DNA from: Nereocystis luetkeana
Lineage: Eukaryota > Sar > Phaeophyceae > Laminariales > Laminariaceae
Length of the DNA: 64,000 nt
Reading direction: 5' to 3'
Assembly (NCBI GenBank): GCA_031213475.1
Contig: JARUPZ010000006.1
Location: 3,005,501 to 3,069,500, forward strand
The position numbers and the translations under genes are program-made. Below, piece after piece: positions 46,036 to 58,835 of this stretch. Numbering within the stretch: position 1 is the first letter of the stretch; each line of letters begins with the position of its first letter. Below the pieces are notes generated by a model that saw nothing but the letters and a program-made list of their open reading frames with translations, did not search any database and was not told the DNA's origin.

Positions 46036-49000
46036 ACGCTACCGTAATTGCACGTAACTATTTCGGGCCGTCGGTAGAACTATTTTGCCCGCCACAATCC
46101 AATGGAGGTTCCGCGGATTCACGGACCCCCCCCCCTTTTAATGGGGGTCGCGATAACAAAGAATATGTCACAGCACACAGCACACCACTCACACACAGCC
46201 CCTGCGGCAGCAGCTCACACAAATGGAGGACGGCGTTTCCTACTCCTGGGGACCAGGCCGTGCATCTTGTGTACACACTGCCAGCCATCATATAGTAAAT
46301 AGTAATATAGTAACATCCAAGACGACACTGCTGCTGCCAAAGCAGTGGTCAATATTGGAGTGTAGGGGGCTGTGTTGGGCTTAACTTGCGCTCTTCCGAC
46401 CTCTTATTCGAGGATAATCCACACGCTCATGCTCTTACCTGGCAAACAACGAGGGAGCAACGCGACCGAAGATTTATTTCGCCTATATATAGGCGAAAAA
46501 AGTCTTCGTCGGTCTGTAACTACATTTGTGTTTTTATAGTACTCATTGCGAGAGCTGTACGTAACTGATTTCCATACACTCGATATCTATCTACAGAAGC
46601 GATCAATCGTGCGCTTTCCCGTGGAACTTGTTTTCCGGCACAAATTGTCTCGAGTTGGTCACTGTCGGAGTGCTGCTATGGTCTAGGTGAGGTTCTGGGA
46701 GCGGCAATGGTTCGTTTGTATTTTGGCTCCGTTTTCTGCGAATGCCCACGGCCTACGGCCTGTAACAGACGAAATTGTTTTTTTTCTCTATCTACTGGTG
46801 CAGGCCAGCGACACGAGTATCTACAGCTTTTGTGTATGTTCACACTTGTCCACAACACAGATGTTTTTTACGTTGGCCTTGATGTCCTCTATCGAGATAC
46901 CTGGCACACTGTATGTTTTCTCGCCTTTCCTCTGGATGGTTTCAACAGGTCAGACGATGCTTTTCTGCTGCGATCGGTTCAGTTTGCCTGTGATAACGCC
47001 ACGAGCACTTACCGTGACTCAGCAGCTATTCCGACCGGGTGAACTCAATATTATTTAACTACGTGCAGGTGGAAGAACGTGCACATACATGGGAAATCAT
47101 CACCGGGTTTACAGGTGTGCGCATCCCATCACTTTTTGCACCTGGTACGTAGATATTGAAAAAATGTACCAGGGTGGTAGTCGTTTCTCAGACAATACGC
47201 GTTTTTAATACGCTCGTGAATCCTCGTTGAGGGCAACGCGCAGGAGCTGTCTTCGTCGATCACATCTCCTACAGCCCCCCGAAACATATACACCCACTAA
47301 GTTCATCACGTATAGCTCACACGCACTGAGTCTCCACTCTCAGAAGCTGCACACCGCCCGTCGTGTGGAATGTAGTTTGCAAATAATGCATGCTATATTT
47401 CTTGCGTATCAATCAAGACACGTGAACCAAACGTTGACTGACAGAATGCCCAACACAATAATCCCACCATCCTCGCAACGTCAACGGAGTAAGCACATCG
47501 CCAACAAGTCGTGGCAGAATGTATCCTTGAAGCATGCTGAGACAGTGCATTTGCTGCACGCATCGTACGCCATGAGGTTTAATCTTAACAGTTTCTTCCA
47601 GCCGCCCGCACTCAACATGCGTCATCCTTGTGGCGAGGATTGCAACCCGCCTGATACATTTCGTCTCGGTCGCACATAACTCCCACTCCCTACTGAATTT
47701 CTAAGTTGCGTTCGTCTCCTTAAAAAAGCTTAAGAGTCTCGAGAAAGCTCGTCGGGTGCACAGCAGTTACACCACCTTCCACCTTCGTGCTGCTGCCGAA
47801 CGTGAAGGTGGTGTTATTTCTATGCCTCCACTGCCATCTCAAGCCCCCTGGCCAACGCGCGAAAAACTCCATGGCATAGACCACCACGCAGCCACCCTCT
47901 ACCGTCCCCTGATCTCGAGCAGCTTGATGTTCTGCATACTATCTGCGTAAACTCAATATCCTCGGCGATTCATCAAGCAGTGCCTTTGCCACAAGTGGCG
48001 CTTGCGGGGCGTCGACGGCCGACGAAAGTGCGGCAGTTAGCCATGACGGGTGTACCGTTTGCACCAAACAGCCCTTAGCGGTTCCCTGGAGTCGATGTGT
48101 CCGTGATTCCTGCGTCACCACGCGTGAGACGTCGAATGTGGGAAGGGCATGTCGTATGGCCCAAGTGCAGCAAACAAATTACTGGAACTGTACAGGCCCT
48201 CACTCGAGCACCCGAAACTTAGAAAAATGAAAACGGGCTGGGTTCCACTTGCTGTTTTAAGGGTATGCCTCTAGGTGGCAAGCCGTGTTGCTCAATCTGG
48301 GAAAAACGATGTTGTTTACCGCTTCCATAACCGCGACGACATCGTGCTCCTTCAATTTGGCACCAATTCAGCTCATGTCCGGTACGTGTGAACATAGCGA
48401 TACCTGTCTCGTTCCAATGTTATGTCCACATTGTCTAGGTGCCCACCCTTCTAGCGGAGGGGCTATTCCACTCCCGTGAAGGTTGATGACAGAGGGTCGC
48501 CTCCACCACCACAACGTTTTCTGCACGGAGTTTTGAAAAATGAAGATTCGCCATCCCCAAAACATCAAAACTACTGCGGGCACCGTGGCAAGTACGATAC
48601 TGCATGGTATGGACACCTCTGGGCGAATGCACACTTCTGTCGACGGCCGTGGCGGGGGAAACAAGAGTAATGGCACATTTAACACGGCACCCCGTATGAT
48701 AGAACCTACACCCATATCGCCGGTACTGCTGAAGCATACACGGCACGACCTGCCGTACCCTCACTACTGCTTTGACAGTGCACGAGAGGGCACTGCGGTA
48801 GGCGTAAGGCTCACAGAGGTGGTGTGTGGCATTAGTTGTCACGAATAAGTAGGTAGAGGCCGGGTACGAGCAAACTGCTAATTTATGCTTAACGCTTGAT
48901 ACAACGAGCGCAAAAACAGCGACAAAAAGAGTGCCGGTGGCTACTTAGTGCCAGTGTTGCTCACCTGAATCGGGATTTCCTCCCTATCCTCTTCATGATA

Positions 49001-51900
49001 AGCGCCGGCGTTCGCGTTCACATCAATGGGCCCTTGTTCTCCGTTGCCGTTCGAGACTCACCCATCGTGCACGCTTCCTCCCCCCCCACTCGCCCCACCC
49101 CCACACCTGCGACGGCTGGCGTGGCTTCAGCGCTGAGAGCTACGGCACCGTGGAATGTTTCACCCAGAAAGTGTTTCGGGCATGGAAGCGAGTTCCCTAC
49201 GCCCCATCTCCGTCGCACATAGCTCACTCGCCGCACCGGCAGGTGTGGTGACCTTCCCTGCCCGCCATCACCAGCACCTTTGCCGTTGGCGTTTTCACCA
49301 CGGCGCGTGGTCTTGGCATGGGGTTGAACGCACAACTCTCATCACCCTCAGCCGGTGGGCCTGCTCCTAGCGCCGATTCCCATGCACAACTATTGTTTAC
49401 TACTGCTTGGGTTGTAGTCTTCCGTCAGCGAAACTCCCTCAGCAAGCAACTACTATGTTGGTATTCTCCTGCTCCCTCTCCGCCTTCGCCGCCGCCCCGG
49501 AGGCATCGCTTTCGGCTGCAGGCAAGACAAACGCCACGTGTCTCTTGTCAGTATGCGACACCACGTTAGCACATCGGATTTTCTTTTATCGGGCCAGGCT
49601 CAATTTCTCTTCATGCGAGGCAGGGTGTGTCCTACGCAACTTCCAGTAAACAAATATTGCCACATTCTAATCTTTGCCCAAATTTCGAGCCTGAAACTAT
49701 TAACTCCTGTCACATACTACTGCACGATTTTGCTTTCTCTGGTTTCAGCATACCGCCTTGTGTTTCACTAATTCTAAAGTCAAAGAGAGGCGTGAATGTC
49801 AATAGGGGAGGGATCAAAAGCGGTTACATCATCAGTGCCAGCAGTACTGCCAGTACCACCACCCTTCCGCGTTGTTCTCAACATGCTATCGCCCGACACT
49901 CATCGTTCGATTCATCACACTAGAACGCACAGCACGAAAATGGTACCGACCACTTCTCCTGTCACAGTGCTGCTGCTGTAGGTGCAAATATACCCAATGT
50001 GGTGCCCAAAAACTACGGTAGGTGTTGGGTGGGCTGTTGCGCAAAACAATACAGGTACACAGCCGGGTGCGTGTAGCGTTTGGGCCACAAAGTGCATCGC
50101 AGGCAGTTATATACAGCTGTTGCAGGACTGCAGCTGTACATTCCACGTTGAACGGAAAAAAGTTATGTTGTCGTACGAGTATCCATGTTCATGTTTACAC
50201 GCTACCTATATTTCCGTTCGGAACGGCAACGGGTACTCTATTCGAGCTGTATATTAGTAATACCTGGTATAGCTAAAGCCATACCTGGTAAACAGCTGCT
50301 GCTGCTGCACTGGGGGAAGGTACGAGAACAGAGAAATAGGCCAAGCTTGTAAGGTGCAGGCAATACGGATCCATTCCGCCCAAGTAGTAGCGCACCAAGG
50401 GAGAGGGAGAGTCCGTACAGCAGTACACCTTTTGTACCAGGTGCGCACTATGATTGCTGCTGGATATACCCTCTGGTAGGTCGGAGGAAAAGTCTACAGC
50501 AGCAGTGCTCGTTGTGCATACTCCGTATCCATCGCCACTCTTGTACAACAACACGACACTACAGTAACAGGCACCTGGTGTGTATAGACGTCTCCTCCGT
50601 TGTATCCGTCCTGGAGGCAAGCTGATGGCGCTCCAGTCTTCAACCCGATGAAGTTCCTCCTGCCTTAGGCTCTCATACTGAGACGGCCCGAGGGCCTTCT
50701 CCATCGTCATTTCAGCTGATCGCCCACGCTGCGAAGATAAAACAACTCGAAAACCAGTAGATACCCAGCCCTGCTTTACATTTGAGCTGCTGCAAGCCTG
50801 CACTTCGGTTCCTGCATCCCTCCGGCCGCGCCCCGGCGCTACAGCTACGATAGTCTTCTTGAGTTGACAACTTTTGATATAAATGCGGTGCAAACAGTAG
50901 CGTGGACGGAGGACGGGGTGATGGGGTCCACCGCCACATACTCCCCGTAATGCTCTCGATTGACCACATGCCTCCGGTATTATGGGGTGTACTATGGGAA
51001 CACTCTCCAAGGTTTTGGTTGTACAACTAACTGTCGTTGGTTAAGGAAATAAAATGGGACGCTGGTTTGTCTGTACTATCGGGCACCAGGTAAAACTATG
51101 GGCGTGCGGCCGGGTACTGGCATCAAGACCCCCCCAGATGTTTCGCCCCCCCCGGTGTTGCCGCAACTAACTGCAGAACGTACCTCCAAATGCTCCAAAG
51201 AGGCAATTACTAAGCAGTATATCCCAACCGCGGTAGCCGACATTACTGGCAGTAACACTGTGGTGGTTTTGATCGTTGTGGTCGAATAGCAATAGTGTGG
51301 CCATTTTGGGGTATGTGTGTACAAGAATCAGATGTCTCTCGGGAGGTAAGTAGATCAAATCAGGTATAACCGGCGTAAATGTGGCCAGCATCGGGTGATG
51401 GCCGGCGTTGACGAATGGATGAGATTGCGCCCTGGGCTTTCGCGGTCACAGAAATAGAAAGGTACACGATTTTGGCCACGAAACCATCGGGGGTTGCCGA
51501 TTTTGGCCACAAAACCATCGGGTGTATTGTTCCCAGTTTTGGCCACTTGCCTAACAAGGAAGGTTTAATGTGAGGGACACAAAAAAAAGTCTACAATAGA
51601 CCGTTTCTCCCTTCCGTTTCTTCCTGAGGGTGGTCGCTGGGACCTGCACTTTCTGCAACTTCGATCACCGGTACGGATGCTGTCGTTCTGTCTGTAGATG
51701 TCGGAGGTATGCATTTTCCCCTCTTGTTCAGCATGGCGTTGTGGATTGTGTGTGCGCAATGCCAATAACCTCGGGGGTTCCGATACTTTTTGCCCGAGTG
51801 CAAGAAGAAAGTTTATCTAAATAATGAAGAACTCTATGATTACTGATATATTATTCTCTCGGTCTTTCTTTGTGGTGTTGAGCACTTTCACTTCGAAACA
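46036..51900. other. mostly unassigned sequence
   Basis: It contains C-run and G-run tracts, a GCAGCTGCTGCTGC stretch near 50290, and two TACCTGGTA sites (50261, 50282). Several open frames of 100-245 codons (for example 50273-51010 minus and 48435-48842 minus) overlap in different frames and have no domain. I would not annotate them as genes. Confidence 0.35.
47227..47679 (+). CDS. open frame of 150 codons, unknown
   Basis: The better part starts at an internal ATG (MPNTIIPPSSQRQRSKHIAN) and runs through LLHASYAMRFNLN to GEDCNPPDTFRLGRT. Residue mix is plausible and there is no competing long frame over its last 200 bases except one minus frame. No domain, no repeat partner. Confidence 0.25.
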   Translation: MRATRRSCLRRSHLLQPPETYTPTKFITYSSHALSLHSQKLHTARRVECSLQIMHAIFLAYQSRHVNQTLTDRMPNTIIPPSSQRQRSKHIANKSWQNVSLKHAETVHLLHASYAMRFNLNSFFQPPALNMRHPCGEDCNPPDTFRLGRT

Positions 51901-52179
51901 CTTTTTCACGTCTGTTGTTTCGTCCCCCGGCCTACGGCCTACATGTAGCTCTTGGCTCCTGGACATTTATCTTTATTTTTTTTATTTGATTAGATGTAGA
52001 TAGATGTGTCTGATCTAAATCCACCTTATCTTACTGTACTTGTACTTCATGTTGTTCATTTCTTGTTTTTTTTTTCGTATGCCACTTCGATGGATTAGGT
52101 TGCAACTAGTGCACGTAGTGGGCTTTTTCCTGTTTGACATGCGCGACCCGCTTCAGGTAAGATACGGGTCTGATATGAT

Positions 52180-52265
52180 GTTTTTGTAGCCTGTCCTGTG
52201 ACCACGGACTCGATATCTGGGACCTGATGCGTTATTGTGAGAAAAACAACGACAGCCAACGCAAC
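52180..52265 (+). mobile_element. LINE-A-type 3' terminal fragment
   Basis: TAGCCTGTCCTGTGACCACG then GACTCGATAT, followed by TTATTGTGAGAAAAACAACG. It has the same layout as other LINE-A 3' ends, with a short AAC-type tail and no coding left. Confidence 0.5.
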
Positions 52266-52659
52266 TTTGTTGGTTCCCGCCCTCGCGACTTTGACGCATA
52301 CTTACCGTCTGTTAGTAGTCGTAACTGAGAGCTTAGGTTGCCGAATATAGGCTCGTTTCCCGCCCCTCCCGACTACGGTACGTTTCTCCTTTTACGTGTG
52401 CATGATGCATCAATAATTCAGTTGATCCTTGTTTCCTTGCAACCCTTAAAAATCGCCCATTGGACACCTTCAAGCTTAACGACATACTTGTGACGTATTC
52501 ATTAAACAACAAGCCACAAACATCATTCCTTTGAATACCTTTGCCGCTGTTGTATGTAGTATTTAATCGTACCTCATTTTCGCAAGCTGTGTGTGCTACT
52601 TCGATCGCGCATCCTACTGGCTTTCGATGACTTCATGCAAGATTTGCATCAGGTGTACG

Positions 52660-53545
52660 AGGGAGGGGCAATAAACTGCATAATTCGAGGAGGGTTTGGG
52701 TCTATTATGACAAGGCGCTTCGCTCCGCGGGCGACTTACGCCGCCTGCTACGCTCGCTCACGAGGGGCAAATACATCAAATTACAATGCCAAGCGGGCAG
52801 AGGTCCATGCTTGAATACAGGTTTTTCATGATCGATCGTGGTTGAAAACTGGCGACTTGATATTGCCTAGGGTCCTGCCGCCATGCTTCAGGAGAAAACA
52901 GCTCGAACGCCTCGTACGCTAGGCGTCGCGGGCGGTTGCCGGACGTACGTCGCCCTCTACGCTCGCTCACATACCGCACGTACGTACGTACATACCCGAG
53001 GTAGGGTTATCCTTTCCCTTATTCAATATGATGATGCGCATGTGCTGCTGTACGAAAGAGAAATCACAGCACGGCACAGCAGCACCGCAAAAACAGTGAA
53101 AATGAAACAGAAAAAAATGGGAAGAAAACAAAATCCCCGTTCCCTCGCTTGAGTATTATGTTGCAAAATCCGAACGGCCCTTCCTTATAACTCGTACGTA
53201 CCCTATCGAAAATCACAAAGGAGGTAGGACAGAGCCCATTCATCCATCCCTCATGTCTCGAGGCACACGCGAAGCCTGGGCACCAAAGCGGCAACCGCGT
53301 TCCTTAAAGCCCCCCCTCTACCTGCCAGCACCCGCTGACACCCGCGACGGCACCAGGCTCAACCGCGGTGCCGTCTAGGAGTACACACACGCACACGAAA
53401 TGAAGAAGAAAAAAGGGAGAGCACCAAGAGTGCCAAGAGAAAGGGAGGAAACAAAGACCCGCAGGGGATATCTGGCAAGTATTGAAAGGTTTCCAAGTGG
53501 GAACTCTAAGAGGCCAGGGATATATCAACCGGGCACGCTTAGAGG
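52660..53545 (-). mobile_element. repeat family D, copy 3 (inverted)
   Basis: Reverse complement of the family D layout: CGCTTAG end at about 53541, GTTTCCAAGTGGGA, GACACCCGCGACGG, CCTCATGTCTCGAGGCACAC, and the far end GCGGGCGACTTACGCCGCC with CTACGCTCGCTCAC. A second CTACGCTCGCTCAC block at about 52957 suggests an internal duplication near this end. It shows more deletion than the other two copies. Confidence 0.6.
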
Positions 53546-53737
53546 GTGAGATCGAAGCAAGTGGTTTTATGATCCAAGAGGTTTTCTTCAGCTTCTCCAA
53601 CCGAATACCGTGAGGTGAAATATAGGTATAGATTTCTCTTCGAACGAGTTGATTCAGTATAAAAAATCCCAAACGCTTGACAAACGATGAAGAGCTCACA
53701 CCGCACGACGACAGACGTAGGACTGCCTAGAGATATC

Positions 53738-54868
53738 TCACTCGCTGAGCGTGCTCAGTTGGTGCATCCCTGGCCTCTCAGGGATCCCACTTGGAAATCG
53801 TTTCCTTTTATATTTTGCCGGAAATTTCTCGCGGATCTTAGTTTTCTCCATCACTTTAGGCACTTTCGTTATATTTTCCTTTTTTACTTCGTTTCATGCG
53901 CGTGCGTGTACTCCGAGCACTGCACTGCGGGCAAGCCCGGCGCCGTCGCGGGTGTCAGCGGTTGGTGGCGGGTAGAGTGGGGGTTGCAAGGAACGCGGTC
54001 GTCGTTATGTTAGTTAGGAGTCGTGTGTGCCTCGAGACACGAGGGAGGCATGAATGGGCTCTGTCTGGCTTCCTCGTGTGGTTCCATTTATACTATGTAC
54101 GAGTACGAAATGGGTCGTTATGATATATATGCCAGATAACATTCAAGGGGTGCTTATTTTTTCTGCGAAACTAAAAATCAAAGAGAGAGCGACATTCTCA
54201 ATAACATTGTCGAGCTGGCGAACGACAGCCACGGTGAGCACCGGGCGTCACGCGAGATGGGCGACGGGGCTCACTCTGGCAGAGAGGGAAGAAAGCTTTA
54301 CCCGGACCGAATCGGTAGCAACATGGTCATATGAGGGGCGGGCGGCGTACAAGGCTACGAGAGATACTCTGCTGTTCTATTTTTTTCGTTTTTTCTTTTT
54401 GACCGGTGTAGGAAATAAATGTAGACTTTATGGTGTTCCAATACGTACGGCAGAAAATAATTACACGAGGGGCGACGGGGATTTGTTTTCTTTCTTAATT
54501 TCCGGTTTCTGTTTTATTAGTTATTCTGTGCTGCTGTGCTGTGCTGTGCTGTGCTGTGTTTCCTCTTTCTTTCCTAAATACGAGTGCGGACATATTCTTT
54601 AGAGCATACCAGGTATCAAAATATTTGAAATAAATACCCTACCTGGTGTATGTACGTACGTACGACACCCGCGACGCGAGGCGTATGTGGCTTCTGAGCC
54701 GTTTATTCATGAAGCATGGCGGCGGGCTCTCGGCATTATCAAGTGGCCAGTTTGCAACTATAATCGCCAAAATCTATAGTCATTAATGGGCCTCTGTCCG
54801 CTTCGCATGGTTCGATGGACTTAAGCTTCATGAGCGAGCTTGGTGGGCGGCGTAGGCCGCCCGCGAAG
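53738..54868 (+). mobile_element. repeat family D, copy 2
   Basis: Collinear with 42200-43315, from GAGCGTGCTCAGTTGGTGC to GAGCGAGCTTGGTGGGCGGC. It ends with a perfect 7 bp hairpin GGGCGGC-GTAG-GCCGCCC at 54853-54870. It contains a (GCTGT)n run at about 54533-54557 and a TACCAGGTA at 54607. It sits head-to-head with copy 3, 190 bp apart. Confidence 0.7.
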
Positions 54869-54887
54869 CGAAGCCCCTTGTATTGAA

Positions 54888-55692
54888 TATGTGTGTGTGT
54901 GTGTGTGTTCTTCACATTAAACCGTTCTTTCTACCCGTCGACATCCAGCACAACCAGTGTCCGTGCCGATTCTTCCATCCTAGAAGAGATACAAGTTCTG
55001 TGGTCACAAAGCTACGCCACAGAGATACTACGTTGCCACGTGTGCAGTGTGAACTGCAGTGGGCAATGCAAAGCCATGTCATCATACTAGATACGACAGG
55101 CACGACATACGCAATCTATGAAATAGTGAAACGAAAAGAAACAATCAAAGAGAAAACAAAAACAAGGTAGACAAGTCGAAAAAGAAAAAGAAGAAAAATG
55201 AAAGCAAAATCTAAGAGAAACAATCTGTCGTGCCCCCCCCCCCGCAGGCGAGGTGGCCTACACTTGAAAAAGAACGAGCTGGAAAAAAGAAGAAATAACA
55301 AAAGACACCACTGCTTGTGAACAGAGTAAGACAAAGAACCAAGGAGAAAGTAACAAGGAAAAATAACAAAGAAAGGGGAAATAACAGGCAGACCAAAGCC
55401 CAAAGCACCTTCTAGGTGGCGGCAGCAGCTTGTGGTACGAGTAGTATAGCCAGGTTCTCCCTGCTAATCCGCCTGGTACCTTGCTACCCAGACTGCCGTC
55501 TCCGCCCTGCGTTCGTCAACTATGCCCAGCCCCTTGGCGTCAGACAATACGAGCCGAGCAGAGCAGGTTCGTCTTCCAACCACGCCACACGGCTCCTTGA
55601 GTACGGCTTATCAATCAGAAAAGGAAGAGGAAGAGAAAAAATGAAATGAAAATCACGGAGAGTCAGCGCAAGAAAAAAAAAAAAAAAAAAAA
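54888..55692 (-). mobile_element. LINE-B 3' copy
   Basis: In sense direction it begins at the T-tract (poly-A 55671-55692 on the plus strand) and ends in (AC)n, seen as (GT)n at 54888-54908. Nearly identical over its length to 13004-13827 and 23885-24690. No clear target duplication. Both this copy and 13004 are truncated at the same T-tract. Confidence 0.85.
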
Positions 55693-55699
55693 ATCGAAG

Positions 55700-56700
55700 A
55701 CGGTGGATTCAAATATTATCTGTACATACTTGACTTGATATAAAAAAATCCATAAAACCGTAGATTGCCGTGTGGCTCATTGATGCCCCGCGAATTATCA
55801 TGGTATATAGACGCTGACAAAACACCCGTGAAATTCCGTGGTGGCTACATCTCGGGGAATACTTGCCTGGAGCGCTGTTTTCCTCGCGGTAGTTTTCTCC
55901 CGTGGTCGACGATTCTCGTATCAAACGTATTGTGAATTTCAGTCGTGGCTAAATCACGCACAAATAGTCCGCAATAAAACAACTTGTTCCCGAGCAAGGT
56001 CCTTGAAAAAACGATTGAACGTGCGAAGAACACATACATGCACATTGTTTGCGAAGTATGGGCCATATTGTATGGTACTTATGGATGTTAGATTATGTGT
56101 TGGTAGAACAAGAACCGTTTGGGAAACCCGTGTCCACGATTCATGTTCCTGCAATGTTCGTTCTACTACCGTCTCCACCACGAACCGCGCATCTGCAACA
56201 GTCGCGGCGAACACATGAAGAAACATCATCGTCCTGCATACCTAACGCGGGTTACTACAGGCTTTTCCCACATTGATCCCCCTGTTAAGAGCCTCTTATT
56301 ATCTGGTATCTGCTGCTAAATTTGGGGCCCAGGTACAAGTAGACACAGGCCATAATTTCGATATTTTGCACCACATAGTCAACAGTTTTCAGAAATAAGT
56401 GCGATATACAACAAGACGGGGTCATGTGGTAAGATATCTGCATCCCTATTTGGGCACGTTGCGTATAGCCCCGACATCCGGCAAACAGTGCTTCTTCTTT
56501 CCGCCTGTGGTACAATTGTCCAATGTTTATGCGCACAGTAAAAATTTGGAGTCGCAGAAATGTAAGCCAACGAATCTTCTTATTTCGAATACCTGGTATT
56601 TTGAGCTTTTTAATCGTTTGGTCCACGATCGGTTGGACTTGGTTGTGACGTTGGCAGTTATAATACCCCAGAATGCTCGTCCAACCATCCATCCCCCCAT
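55700..56700. other. no supported feature
   Basis: Mixed composition with overlapping open frames below 145 codons on both strands. One TACCTGGTA at 56590. Confidence 0.35.
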
Positions 56701-56714
56701 TGATTCCTCTACAC

Positions 56715-56752
56715 ATTCATCCATCCATCCATCCATCCATCCCTCCATTAAT
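56715..56752. repeat. (CATC)n microsatellite
   Basis: Six to seven CATC units followed by degenerate C-rich units up to about 56770. It lies in the putative intron left of the sulfotransferase-like exon. Confidence 0.9.
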
Positions 56753-56896
56753 CCACCAATTATCCACCTGTTCACATAACCGTTACGCCCTACCAACCCT
56801 TGCACCAACCGACGCGCCCACCACGCCCAAGCACTCGCCCGTCCACCTACGTCGGCACCGACCCACTCGTCCGTCGACCCACCCCTCCGTGTACAG

Positions 56897-57113
56897 GTGA
56901 ACCAAAGAGCGGGACAACGTTCATGTTCCACTGGGCTCACGGCGCCCTCCTGCACACATGCGTTTTCCTGAACGACTGGTTCGGAAGTGGCACTTGCCGC
57001 GTTCAATCGGAGGCCAACTCGAAAAAGGGCTTGTTCAGGGGGTCGGTGAAGATAATCTTCGAACCTCGGCTGGCGGGCGCTGATGCTAAATGCCCTTGCC
57101 CCGAGTTGGACAA
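56897..57113 (+). CDS. sulfotransferase-like exon
   Basis: Preceded by CCGTGTACAG (acceptor) and followed by GTGAGTAAAT, a textbook donor at 57114. The frame reads EPKSGTTFMFHWAHGALL, then a cysteine-containing segment, GLFRGSVKIIFEPRLAG and CPCPELDK. PKSGTT plus a following aromatic or hydrophobic residue is the 5'-phosphosulfate-binding loop of PAPS-dependent sulfotransferases, normally near the domain N terminus. Such enzymes move sulfate from PAPS to carbohydrates or other acceptors, usually in the Golgi. This is one 217 nt internal exon. The first exon is not identified. The exon at 61058 may belong to the same gene. Other P-loop proteins remain possible. Confidence 0.55.
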
Positions 57114-57483
57114 GTGAGTAAATATTGGCTCGGACGCAGAATCAGGCAAAGTAGGAAAGGTTGGGACACCTGCCAACCTAAGGCAAAGATGGAAAGGTTG
57201 GGACACCTGCCAACCAATTATTAACTGTAGCGGAGGCACCATGCAACGGGAGAGGGGAGCTTACGTTACATGAGGCTGCTCACGCGTGGAGCTCTTCAAA
57301 CTTGGCCCTAAACCTGATCTGAAGAAAAAGGGCAAGCAAAGTTTGATTCGATGAAAACGCTCATTCCAAAATACGATGATGAGAGTACATACCTGTGAGA
57401 CGCATGATGAAGCAGGGACTGAACGAATGGATTGAGTAAGAACTTGAGCCATCGTAGTGTAGTTTGATAATTTTAAATGTTGT

Positions 57484-57947
57484 ATTATGCGTATCTACCG
57501 TGGATCATGTAATGTAAGTACCTGGTATTGGATAGGATGAGGCGTCCTGCGCCGGGCAGGAGGTCCCGCCCAGTATTTCCCCCCGCGCTGAGTAAAGTGG
57601 CGAATCACAAACTCTGCGCGGGGTTAGTACTTGTAAATAATCTGGGTATACAAGCCCAAGAGTACTAATCTTACGGCCGGGTGGTTGGGACGGTCTTAAA
57701 AAAAGGCGCGACCAACTCTACTCCGGAGGTTTCCGAAGCGAAAAGAAGATGCTACCTCGATTCAATACAAATTCCGAGACATATCGGAAAAATCAATGGC
57801 TCCATTATTTGTGCCAACATTTTAGTCCATGGATTGGATCGACATTTTACTGTGGTATTATGTCTCTCTACCGTGGATCATTTAATTAAAGGATTGGATT
57901 GGATGAGGCCTCCTGTGCCGGCCTGTAGTCCCGCCCATACTTCGTTA
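57484..57947. repeat. pair of direct repeats, about 90 bp, 374 bp apart
   Basis: Both copies read TATTATG, CTACCGTGGATCAT, TAAT, then GGATTGGAT or TTGGATAGGATGAGGC, TCCTG(C/T)GCCGG and GTCCCGCCCA. They begin at about 57484 and 57858. Their position next to the tyrosine-recombinase remnant makes terminal repeats of that element possible. Confidence 0.6.
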
Positions 57948-58013
57948 CGCCTCCTTCCAGATTGCCTTTGTAGTTGACCGCTGGTCCGGGGCAGAATTGT
58001 CTCATCCAAACGT

Positions 58014-58665
58014 CTATCGCCTGAACTCAGTCCTTACCCCACACGCCGCAAAGTTCTTCCTGAACTCCGGCGACAACGGTAGCTCGCTAGCGTCCGCGTA
58101 GCTCTGGCCACGTTTCTTCTTGCTACCCCGCGCTTGTCCACTCGGAGTAGCCTTGATGTAGTTCGTCGCAACTGACTCTGTCTTCCAGCCTCCAATTTTC
58201 ATGCTGTCGTCCACAACTGTCCCGGCCAGGGATTTGCTGATCGGGCGTCCCACTCGAAAGGAGTGCATTGTGAAGTCGTTCGGCAGGTCTGCCGTTAGCC
58301 GTCGTATCGGCCGCAGAGAAAGAGAGACGGCCCCGGCCACCTTCAGCCGTAACAACGGGGAATCGGTGCCCAGTACTTAAGGGCCACTCAATCCGCTGTG
58401 AGGCTGAGATGCACGCCGTAACCGCCCGAAAGACGCGAATCCCCGGGCAGTCCCGGTCCGCCAACACTACCATTGCCTCACTAGAGGACCTCAGCGTCTT
58501 GCCAAACTGAAAGTTGAAGATCAAACCCTTGGACGCTGTAAGCCTCACAGTATGCAAACCCATGGTAAAGGAAAGATCGTAACCCCTACGCATCGAATAG
58601 AAAGCCATAGAATTCCAGGCGATATCTAACGTCAGCCAAATGCGCTCTGCCAGACAGATGACCAC
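58014..58665 (-). pseudogene. tyrosine recombinase of DIRS/Ngaro/Crypton type, frameshifted
   Basis: The upstream part (58665 to about 58370) reads MRRGYDLSFTMGLHTVRL, KGLIFNFQFGKTLRSSSEA and VLADRDCPGIRVF. The downstream part in another frame (58355-58014) reads TMHSFRVGRP, then MKIGGWKTESVATNYI. These supply the expected R, H-x-x-R, W and Y positions of a tyrosine recombinase active site, in order. A frameshift near 58360 separates them. Such recombinases integrate DIRS-like retrotransposons or Crypton DNA transposons. The upstream minus-strand DNA (58836-59906) would be the place for a DIRS RT, but I cannot see clear RT motifs. Confidence 0.65.
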
Positions 58666-58835
58666 CTGAGCGCGCCCACCGCATGTAGCTTAGCAGATCT
58701 ATGAGTAAGTGTTCCAGCATCGGTGCGGCCTGATTGGCCTGAACCCCGACCTGCCTCTGTTCCCTCAGATACGAAGGAAAGGTACGAATCTACCAACGGG
58801 CTCGAGAACGGACTTCCTACCCGGCGGACGGGGTC

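Noticed and set aside
50273..51010. A 245-codon minus-strand gene
   Set aside because: Composition changes along the frame, no domain, competing frames on both strands, and the left end is a CAG-type run.
53751..54013. A shared family D protein starting near the GLSG(I/L)PLGNR block
   Set aside because: Copies diverge by frameshifts after about 40 codons and similarity is at the DNA level; not supported as a coding gene.
54883..55649. Repeated 63-95 residue 'proteins' at 13548, 23883, 24399, 54883 and 55416
   Set aside because: All are frames in the LINE-B 3' UTR that recur because the repeat does, on either strand.
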